37,361 nt of DNA from Methylobacteriaceae bacterium (GTDB lineage: Bacteria > Pseudomonadota > Alphaproteobacteria > Rhizobiales > Beijerinckiaceae), in contig CANEZL010000046.1 of the NCBI GenBank assembly GCA_947444195.1, forward strand, positions 1 through 37,361. The letters are read 5' to 3'. How positions within the stretch are numbered: the stretch's first letter is position 1; each line of letters opens with the position of its first letter. The position numbers and the translations under genes are program-made. Positions 31,407-37,361 of the stretch are shown here, piece by piece. Under the pieces are notes generated by a model that saw only the letters and a list, made by a program, of their open reading frames with translations, was not told where the DNA came from and searched no databases.

Positions 31407-31845
31407 CTGGGTCTTCATCGACACGAACGTGCTCGTCTACGCGCGCGACGGCCGGAACGCGGAGAAGCGCCATCGTGCCCGGACATGGCTCGCAACCATC
31501 ACGGATCTGGGCTGCGCCCGGACCAACCTTCAGATCCTGAACGAACTGATCCGTTGGATCCTCAGGAACGAGAGCCACCGGACGCTGGCCGATATCCGGA
31601 AGGAGATCGCCGCACTCCGCATCTGGGGCGACAATCCGCTGGACGGCGAGGAGCTGGACCTTGCCTGGGCCGTCCGTGACAAGCTCGGCTACCAGTGGTT
31701 CGACTGCCTGCTCGTCGCCGCGGCCCATAACCAGGGTTGCCGGTATTTCCTGACCGAGGACATGGCCCACGGAGCGACCTTCCAGGGTGTCACCCTCATC
31801 GACCCGTTCCGGCTCTCGCCGGACGACCTGCTTCCGCGAAACTGA
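31399..31845 (+). CDS. vapC: PIN-domain RNase toxin of a VapBC pair
   Basis: A 148-residue PIN-domain ribonuclease. The acidic metal site is complete: Asp8 in VFIDTNVLVYA, Glu49 in LQILNELIRW, Asp102 in YQWFDCLLVAAA, and Asp121 in FLTEDMAHG. VapC toxins cut tRNA or rRNA to stop growth when the antitoxin is degraded. It ends only 13 bases before ychF, so the cassette is packed tightly between housekeeping genes. Its GC content is slightly below that of pth and ychF, consistent with later arrival. Target RNA unknown. Confidence 0.92.
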   Translation: MTDWVFIDTNVLVYARDGRNAEKRHRARTWLATITDLGCARTNLQILNELIRWILRNESHRTLADIRKEIAALRIWGDNPLDGEELDLAWAVRDKLGYQWFDCLLVAAAHNQGCRYFLTEDMAHGATFQGVTLIDPFRLSPDDLLPRN

Positions 31846-31858
31846 CCGGACCTGACCC

Positions 31859-32956
31859 ATGGGCTTCAAATGCGGTATCGTCGGCCTGCCGAACGTCGGC
31901 AAGTCGACCCTCTTCAACGCGCTGACGCAGACCGCGGCGGCCCAGGCCGCGAACTACCCGTTCTGCACCATCGAGCCGAATGTCGGCGAGGTGGCGGTGC
32001 CGGACCCGCGCCTCGATGATCTGGCCAGGATCGCGGCCTCGAAGGAGATCATCCCGACCCGGCTCACCTTCGTGGACATCGCCGGTCTCGTGCGCGGCGC
32101 CTCGAAGGGGGAGGGGCTCGGCAACCAGTTCCTCGCCAACATCCGCGAGGTGGACGCCATCGCCCACGTGGTGCGCTGCTTCACGGACGGCGACGTCACC
32201 CATGTCGAGGGCAAGGTCGACCCGATCGCCGACATCGACACCATCGAGACCGAGCTGATGCTGGCCGATCTCGACAGCCTGGAGAAGCGCGTCGTCGCCC
32301 TGGAGAAGAAGGCGCGCGGCGCCGACAAGGAGGCGAAGGAGTTCCTCGATCTCGTCAACCGCGCGCTCCCGCTCCTGCGCGAGGGCAAGCCGGCCCGCCT
32401 CGTGCAGCGCAAGGCGGAGGAGGAATTCCTGTTCCGCCAGCTCGGCCTGATGACGGCCAAGCCCGTGCTCTACGTCTGCAACGTGGACGAGGGCGACGCC
32501 GACAAGGGCAACGCGCATTCCGACGCCGTCTTCGCCCGCGCCAAGGCGGAAGGAGCGGTGGCCGTCGTCGTCTCGGCCAAGATCGAGAGCGAGATCGCGG
32601 TGATGCCGCTGGCCGACCAGGCCGAGTTCCTGGAGGCGGTCGGGCTCAGTGAGCCGGGCCTCAACCGGGTGATCCGGGCGGGCTACGATCTGCTCGGCCT
32701 CATCACCTACTTCACGGTGGGCCCGAAGGAGGCCCGCGCCTGGACGATCACCGACGGCACCCGCGCCCCCGCCGCCGCCGGCGTGATCCACTCCGACTTC
32801 GAGAAGGGCTTCATCCGGGCCGAGACCATCGCCTACGCCGATTATGTCGGGCTCAAGGGCGAGGCGGGCGCGCGGGACGCGGGCAAGCTGCGGCTGGAGG
32901 GCAAGGAGTACCGGGTGCAGGACGGCGACGTGCTGCATTTCCGCTTCGCCAACTGA
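31859..32956 (+). CDS. ychF: Redox-regulated ATPase YchF (OBG family)
   Basis: A 365-residue OBG-type P-loop protein that binds ATP in preference to GTP and associates with ribosomes and stress responses. G1 is GIVGLPNVGKSTLFNALT at the N-terminus; G3 is VDIAGLVRGASKGEGLGNQF; the G4 region is KPVLYVCNVDE, with Asn-x-x-Glu in place of the GTPase NKxD, the hallmark of YchF. A helical insert and the C-terminal TGS domain (GPKEARAWTI, TIAYADYVG) complete the fold. The ATG at 31859 follows vapC by 13 bases. No anomalies. Confidence 0.97.
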   Translation: MGFKCGIVGLPNVGKSTLFNALTQTAAAQAANYPFCTIEPNVGEVAVPDPRLDDLARIAASKEIIPTRLTFVDIAGLVRGASKGEGLGNQFLANIREVDAIAHVVRCFTDGDVTHVEGKVDPIADIDTIETELMLADLDSLEKRVVALEKKARGADKEAKEFLDLVNRALPLLREGKPARLVQRKAEEEFLFRQLGLMTAKPVLYVCNVDEGDADKGNAHSDAVFARAKAEGAVAVVVSAKIESEIAVMPLADQAEFLEAVGLSEPGLNRVIRAGYDLLGLITYFTVGPKEARAWTITDGTRAPAAAGVIHSDFEKGFIRAETIAYADYVGLKGEAGARDAGKLRLEGKEYRVQDGDVLHFRFAN

Positions 32957-33034
32957 CACCAACCGCCGCCGACTGCGATCGGTCCGCGATCGCGTGGGCC
33001 GGCGCGAATGCGCGCCGCCGCGCGCGCGGCGGAT

Positions 33035-33060
33035 GCCTTCGACCGGAACCGGTCGAAGGC
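33035..33060. terminator. Perfect 12-bp inverted repeat between ychF and the MaoC gene
   Basis: GCCTTCGACCGG pairs with CCGGTCGAAGGC around AA, 18 bases before the MaoC-protein start. No T-tract follows. It may end ychF transcription, or be a dispersed palindromic repeat. Confidence 0.5.
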
Positions 33061-33078
33061 CAGAGGTATGAGGTATCG

Positions 33079-34068
33079 ATGTCCGGACCCTGGTTCGAGG
33101 ACTTCTCCGAGGGGCAGAGCTTCGTGAGCGAACCGCTCACGGTGGAGCGCGACCCCATCGTGGCCTTCGCGCGGGAATTCGATCCCCAGCCCTTCCACCT
33201 CGACGAGGGGGCGGCGGCCGAGAGCTTCGCCGGCCGCCTCATCGCCTCGGGCTGGCACACGGCGGCGCTGGGCATGCGGCTCCTCCAGGGCAGCGTGTTC
33301 GGCGGCGGCTCCTCCCTCGGCTCCCCCGGCATCGACGAATTGCGCTGGCTGAAGCCCGTCCTGCCGGGCGACAGCCTCGTCCTGCGCACGGTGGTGGAGG
33401 ACCGCCGCGCCTCCGGCTCGAAACCGGGGCTCGGCTTCGTGCGCTTCGCCGCCGGGCTCGAGAACGGGGCCGGCGAGGCGGTGATGAGCCAGACCTTCAC
33501 CGTGATGTTCCCCCGCCGGGGCACCGCCCCGCCGCCGCCCCGGCCGGTGGCGCTCGCGACGCCGGAACCTATCGCCGAGCCGGAGGACGCGGAGACGTTG
33601 CCCTTCCTCGGCGCGGTCGAGATCGGCGCGAGCCGGGAACTCGGCGCCCATGTCTTCACCGCGGAAGGGATCACCACCTTCGCGCGGGCTTTCGATCCGC
33701 AAGTCTTCCACCTCGATCCGGAGGCGGCGAGCGCCTCGCATTTCGGCGGCCTCTGCGCCTCGGGCTGGCACACGGCGGCGGCCTACATGCAGCGGCTCCT
33801 CGCCACCCGCGCCCGCGACCGCGCCTTCACGCAGGCGCGCGGGCCGGTGCCGGCCTTCGGCCCCTCGCCGGGCTTCCGCAAGATGCGCTGGCTCCAGCCC
33901 GTCTACGCGGGGGACACCATCGCCTACCGCACCACCCTCACGGACCGCCGCGCCTCCGGCTCGCGCCCCGGCTGGGGCCTGGCGTTTGCCCGCAACACCG
34001 GCACGAACCAGCGCGGCGAGGAGGTGTTCCGGTTCGATTCGACGGTGTTCTGGCAGTGGGCGCCGTAG
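33079..34068 (+). CDS. Double MaoC-like (hot-dog) dehydratase-family protein
   Basis: A 329-residue protein made of two tandem MaoC hot-dog domains (about 1-150 and 180-329) joined by a Pro-rich linker. Each half repeats the hydratase-2 motif: FDPQPFHLDE then ASGWHTAALGMRLL in the first; FDPQVFHLDP then ASGWHTAAAYMQRLL in the second. The Asp/His pair of the active site seems kept in both halves. The halves also share DRRASGSKPG versus DRRASGSRPG, so they come from an internal duplication. R-specific enoyl-CoA hydration is likely, substrate unknown. GAGGTATCG precedes the ATG. It follows the rplY-pth-ychF run. Confidence 0.9.
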   Translation: MSGPWFEDFSEGQSFVSEPLTVERDPIVAFAREFDPQPFHLDEGAAAESFAGRLIASGWHTAALGMRLLQGSVFGGGSSLGSPGIDELRWLKPVLPGDSLVLRTVVEDRRASGSKPGLGFVRFAAGLENGAGEAVMSQTFTVMFPRRGTAPPPPRPVALATPEPIAEPEDAETLPFLGAVEIGASRELGAHVFTAEGITTFARAFDPQVFHLDPEAASASHFGGLCASGWHTAAAYMQRLLATRARDRAFTQARGPVPAFGPSPGFRKMRWLQPVYAGDTIAYRTTLTDRRASGSRPGWGLAFARNTGTNQRGEEVFRFDSTVFWQWAP

Positions 34069-34329
34069 CGCAGCGCTCTCAGTCCTACCGGTTCGGCATC
34101 CCCTCGCTCCGCTTGCGGGGAGAGGGCCGCGACGACCTCGTCGTCGGCGCGGCGAGGCGGCAGCCGAGGGTGAGGGGGGGCGAACGGAAGAGCCCCGTCC
34201 TGAGCCGCCCCCTCACCGCCGCTCCGGCTGCGCCTGCGCTTCCTGCATGGACGACAGGGTCCATGCAGGAAGCGCAGGCGGGGCGAGGGGATGCCCGCGC
34301 CAATTCCGGTCGTTCAGTGACCCGGCGTC
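34069..34329. other. Repeat-rich intergenic region between convergent genes
   Basis: 261 bases lie between the MaoC gene and the end of mtnA, with no credible coding sequence. It contains stem CGACGAC/GTCGTCG around CTC at about 34131-34147, a purine/pyrimidine-skewed block (GAGGGTGAGGGGGG) and a perfect 21-bp inverted repeat at 34231-34280. The mosaic looks like a dispersed chromosomal repeat. Confidence 0.5.
34231..34280. repeat. Perfect 21-bp inverted repeat with 8-base loop
   Basis: The left arm spans 34231-34251 and begins CGCCTGCGCTTCC; the right arm spans 34260-34280 and is its exact complement, ending GGAAGCGCAGGCG. The loop is CGACAGGG. It is the longest perfect stem in the window and lies between convergent genes. 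No T-tract. Candidate bidirectional terminator or mobile palindromic element. Confidence 0.8.
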
Positions 34330-35427
34330 TCAGGCCGCCCGCCGCCGCTCCGGGTAGAGTTCCAGCAGCCCGTCGCGGGAGGCGGTGCAGACGCCGCGCT
34401 CGGTGATGATGCCGGTGACGAGGCGGGCGGGCGTCACGTCGAAGGCGGGGTTGGCCACGGGGCTGCCCGGCGAGACCACCTCCACCGTGGCGAAGCCGCC
34501 GTCGGGCAGGCGCCCGGTGAGGTGGCTGACCTCGCACCCGTCGCGCTCCTCGATCGGGATCTCGGCGACGCCGTCCCGAAGCGTCCAGTCGATGGTGGAG
34601 AAGGGCAGCGCCGCGTAGAACGGCACCCGGTTGTCGAAGGCGGCGAGCGCCTTCAGGTAGGTGCCGATCTTGTTGCAGACGTCGCCCGACGCGGTGGTGC
34701 GGTCCGAGCCGACGATGCAGACGTCGACGCCCCGGTGCTGCATCAGGTGGCCGCCGGCATTGTCGGCGATCACGGTGTGGGGCACGCCGTGGCCGTTCAG
34801 CTCGAAGGCGGTGAGCGCCGCGCCCTGGTTGCGCGGCCGGGTCTCGTCCACGTAGACGTGGAGATCGACGCCCATCTCGTGGGCCTTGTAGATCGGCGCC
34901 AGCGCCGTGCCCCAGTCGACGGTGGCGAGCCAGCCGGCATTGCAATGGGTCAGCACGTTGAGCCGCCCGCCCTTCGCCCGCGCGAGGTCGGCGAGGATGC
35001 GCCCCCCGTGGGTGCCGATGGCCTCGCAGCTCGCCACATCCTCCTCGGCGATGCGGCCGGCCTCGGTGAAGGCGTGGGCGAAGCGCGCCGCCGGGGGGAG
35101 GGGGCGCAACTGCGCGGCGACGTGGTCGAGGGCCCAGCGCAGGTTGATCGCGGTGGGGCGCGTCGCCGCCAGCACTTCCACTGCCCGGGCGAGGCCGGCA
35201 TCGGAGGGGTCCTCCGCCAGACCCAGGGCGAGGCCGTAGGCGGCGGTGACGCCGATCAGCGGCGCCCCGCGCACGATCATCGTGCGGATCGCCACCGCGG
35301 CGTCGTCGAGGGTGGCGAGGCGCCGCATCTCGAAGGCGAAGGGCAGGCGGGTCTGGTCGATCACCTGCACCGAGACGCCGTCGGCGTCGGGCGTGATGGT
35401 CCGGTGGTGGCGGCCGTCGATCTTCAT
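34330..35427 (-). CDS. mtnA: S-methyl-5-thioribose-1-phosphate isomerase
   Basis: A 365-residue enzyme of the methionine salvage pathway that isomerises methylthioribose-1-phosphate to methylthioribulose-1-phosphate. The start MKIDGRHHRTI (35427) matches the family N-terminus, although no good ribosome site precedes it; an in-frame TTG lies farther upstream (35493). Motifs: RMIVRGAPLIGV-type block (TMIVRGAPLIGVTAAYG), the catalytic Cys in LTHCNAGWLAT, ADNAGGHLMQ, and the catalytic Asp in VGSDRTTASGDVCNKIGTY. Eukaryotic eIF2B subunits share the fold, but these catalytic residues define MtnA. Divergent from ftsK. No other salvage gene lies nearby in the window. Confidence 0.95.
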   Translation of the reverse strand: MKIDGRHHRTITPDADGVSVQVIDQTRLPFAFEMRRLATLDDAAVAIRTMIVRGAPLIGVTAAYGLALGLAEDPSDAGLARAVEVLAATRPTAINLRWALDHVAAQLRPLPPAARFAHAFTEAGRIAEEDVASCEAIGTHGGRILADLARAKGGRLNVLTHCNAGWLATVDWGTALAPIYKAHEMGVDLHVYVDETRPRNQGAALTAFELNGHGVPHTVIADNAGGHLMQHRGVDVCIVGSDRTTASGDVCNKIGTYLKALAAFDNRVPFYAALPFSTIDWTLRDGVAEIPIEERDGCEVSHLTGRLPDGGFATVEVVSPGSPVANPAFDVTPARLVTGIITERGVCTASRDGLLELYPERRRAA

Positions 35428-35495
35428 GGGAGGGATCTGCCACAGGCGGGGGCGGATTGCACCCTCGGCGGGTCGCGGTTGAGCCTTCTTCAACC

Positions 35496-35511
35496 TTAGC
35501 CGCCCGTTAAC
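35496..35511. promoter_or_regulatory. Candidate CtrA box upstream of ftsK
   Basis: TTAG-CCGCCCG-TTAAC at 35496-35511 matches the alphaproteobacterial CtrA consensus TTAA-N7-TTAAC with one change. It lies 51 bases upstream of the ftsK ATG and 68 bases upstream of mtnA on the other side. CtrA controls cell-division genes in alphaproteobacteria, so a link to ftsK is plausible. Confidence 0.45.
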
Positions 35512-35562
35512 GGCTCACCCTTAGCGTTTCCGGCTGAGTATCCTCCTCGCGTCCGGTACCGC

Positions 35563-37361
35563 ATGCGCTCGCTTCGCCGTTCCGCATCGCCCTACGACAC
35601 CTTCGTCGACACCCTGCGCCCGTTCCTGGCGCGGCGGCTGACGGAGCTCGGCGGCTTGATCCTGTTCACCGCCGCCATCGCCCTGACGGTGGCGCTGGCG
35701 ACGTGGTCGATCGACGACCCGAGCCTGAACCACGCCACGGACCACGCCGCCCACAACGTGCTCGGCCAGCCCGGCGCCGTGGTCTCCGATCTCGCCATGC
35801 AGATCCTCGGGCTCGGCTCCCTCGCCCTCGTGCTGCCGCCGGCCCTGTGGGGCGTGCGCCTGATGCGCGAGCGCGACCTGCCCCGCGGGGGCCTGCGCAT
35901 CGCGCTCTGGATCATCGGCTTCTGCACGGCGAGCGCGGTGGCGAGCGCGCTGCCCCCCACCGGGCGCTGGCCCCTGCCCACGGGGCTCGGCGGCGTGGCG
36001 GGCGACGCGCTCCTCGGGCTCGGGCGCACGGTGGTCGGCGCGGTCCTCGGGCCGGCCTCGTCCCTGGTGGGCTTCGCCTACGCGGCCATCGCGATCCTGA
36101 GCCTCACCGGCGCCTGCCGCGCCGGCATCGGCCACGACGAGGCGGAGTTCGACGAGACGGAGCCGGAGCCCGCGCCCCGGCGTGCGGGATCCTACCGGGC
36201 CGAGGAGCGCGATGCCGCGGGCGAGCCGGGGCTCGGCCTCGTCGGGCTCGGCGCCCTCGCGCAGGCGGTGATGCGCGGACGCGCGGCCCTCGGCGAGACC
36301 GTGGAGAACTGGCGGGCCCAGCGCGCGGGGGGGCTGGCCTATGCCGGCGCCTCGCCGACGCTCGCCGCCCGCCGCGCCTTCTCGGACGACGACCTGCCCT
36401 GGGCCGACCACCTGCCGGATTCCGGCCGGCCGGGCGCGCGCCGCGAGCCGGTCTTCGAGCCGGAGGGGGAGCCGCGCCCCGCCCCGCGCCCCCGCGCCCC
36501 CGAGGCCCGGGCCCGCGCGCCGGAGCCCCGGGACGAGGCCTGGGACGACGAGGGGGGAGAGGATGCCCCGGCGCCGGAGCCGGCGCGCTCGCGCGTCGCT
36601 CCCCCGGCCGCCGCCCCCGTGCCCGCGCGCCGGGCCCCGGCCCAGCCTCCCCGGAACCCGGAGGACTACGCCCTGCCGCCGCTCGGCCTCCTCGCCGAGC
36701 CGCGCGGGCCGTCGGCCGCGAGCCTCGTCTCCGCGGACGCCCTGGAGCAGAACGCCACGCTGCTCGAGGCCACCCTCGGCGATTTCGGCGTGCGCGGGGA
36801 CATCCTGGCCGTCCGCCCCGGCCCCGTCGTCACCCTCTACGAACTGGAGCCGGCGCCGGGCACCAAGTCGAGCCGGGTGATCTCGCTCGCCGACGACATC
36901 GCGCGCTCGATGTCGGCGGTCTCGGCCCGCGTCGCCGTGGTGCCCGGCCGCAACGCCATCGGCATCGAGCTGCCGAACACGCGGCGGGAGACGGTGTACC
37001 TGCGCGAGTTGCTGGCCTCGGCGGATTTCGCCGAGACGAAGCACAAGCTCGCCCTGTGCCTGGGCAAGAACATCGGCGGCGAGCCGATCATCGCCGACCT
37101 CGCCCGCATGCCCCACCTGCTGGTGGCCGGCACCACCGGCTCCGGCAAGTCGGTGGCCATCAACACCATGATCCTCTCGCTCCTCTACCGGCTCAAGCCC
37201 GAGGAGTGCCGGCTGATCATGGTCGACCCGAAGATGCTGGAACTGTCCGTCTACGACGGCATCCCGCACCTGCTCTCCCCCGTCGTCATCGACCCGAAGA
37301 AGGCGGTCATCGCCCTCAAATGGGCCGTGCGCGAGATGGAGGAGCGCTACAAGAAGATGTC
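35563..37361 (+). CDS. ftsK: DNA translocase FtsK, N-terminal part (runs off the window)
   Basis: The visible 599 residues begin at the ATG at 35563 and stay open to the last base. Four membrane helices occur in about the first 190 residues (LGGLILFTAAIALTVALATW, MQILGLGSLALVLPPALWGV, LRIALWIIGFCTASAVASAL and AVLGPASSLVGFAYAAIAIL). A long Pro/Glu/Arg-rich linker reaches to about residue 365. The motor then begins: TLGDFGVRGDI and VTLYELEPAPGTKSSR, Walker A GTTGSGKS at 523-530, and the Walker B region CRLIMVDPKMLELSVYDG. FtsK pumps chromosome dimers at the septum and aids division. The end of the motor and the gamma domain are missing. The ribosome site is weak. Confidence 0.95.
   Translation, partial: MRSLRRSASPYDTFVDTLRPFLARRLTELGGLILFTAAIALTVALATWSIDDPSLNHATDHAAHNVLGQPGAVVSDLAMQILGLGSLALVLPPALWGVRLMRERDLPRGGLRIALWIIGFCTASAVASALPPTGRWPLPTGLGGVAGDALLGLGRTVVGAVLGPASSLVGFAYAAIAILSLTGACRAGIGHDEAEFDETEPEPAPRRAGSYRAEERDAAGEPGLGLVGLGALAQAVMRGRAALGETVENWRAQRAGGLAYAGASPTLAARRAFSDDDLPWADHLPDSGRPGARREPVFEPEGEPRPAPRPRAPEARARAPEPRDEAWDDEGGEDAPAPEPARSRVAPPAAAPVPARRAPAQPPRNPEDYALPPLGLLAEPRGPSAASLVSADALEQNATLLEATLGDFGVRGDILAVRPGPVVTLYELEPAPGTKSSRVISLADDIARSMSAVSARVAVVPGRNAIGIELPNTRRETVYLRELLASADFAETKHKLALCLGKNIGGEPIIADLARMPHLLVAGTTGSGKSVAINTMILSLLYRLKPEECRLIMVDPKMLELSVYDGIPHLLSPVVIDPKKAVIALKWAVREMEERYKKM

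Noticed and set aside
34085..35443. A 452-codon minus-strand frame overlapping mtnA and the repeat region
   Set aside because: It is Arg/Pro-rich shadow coding in a different frame from MtnA, whose motifs are unmistakable.

Overview
The window is about 37 kb of very GC-rich bacterial chromosome. Gene content and gene order point to an alphaproteobacterium of the Rhizobiales (Hyphomicrobiales), most likely a Methylobacterium-like species. The clues are an ExoR-like Sel1 protein, hom next to glpX, the rplY-pth-ychF-MaoC run, an NNP-type nitrate transporter behind a sigma-54-type promoter, and a possible CtrA site before ftsK. The genus is inferred from style and composition; no database search was made.

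Layout. 1-7.5 kb: the 3' part of ilvD, an ExoR-like periplasmic Sel1 protein, xth, a ceramidase-like membrane protein, hom, glpX and a Tat-exported L,D-transpeptidase. 7.5-13.2 kb: a long leader with a sigma-54 promoter and tandem hairpins ahead of a NarK-type transporter, an atypical crotonase, a GntR/FCD regulator, an M32 carboxypeptidase, and a 48-residue single-helix protein that has a clean Shine-Dalgarno. 13.2-25.6 kb: a YhaO-like nuclease plus YhaN-like ATPase operon; divergent from it, an exported caspase-fold protein that has lost both catalytic residues; an EEP-family hydrolase; a cardiolipin synthase; a FUSC-family membrane protein; and a right-handed beta-helix protein.

25.6-29.6 kb is an accessory islet of visibly lower GC. 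It holds a CPCC-family cysteine-rich protein, a complete IS1182-type element of about 1.6 kb, and an hchA-luxR gene pair whose upstream region carries a perfect 14-bp palindrome. 29.6-34.1 kb is a conserved housekeeping run (rplY with a structured leader, pth, ychF, a double MaoC-domain protein), interrupted between pth and ychF by a VapBC toxin-antitoxin cassette with an 8-bp-period operator-like repeat. 34.1-37.4 kb: a repeat-rich intergenic region with a perfect 21-bp inverted repeat, mtnA, and divergent ftsK, which runs off the window.

The less ordinary signals are the dead caspase, the LuxR solo paired with hchA and a candidate operator, the NarK leader, the rplY leader, the 48-residue protein, the VapBC insertion with its repeats, and the CtrA-like box before ftsK. 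I found no tRNA, rRNA, CRISPR array or prophage. Nothing proves a wholly new system. The closest candidate is the pseudo-caspase and its nuclease/ATPase/phospholipase neighbourhood.
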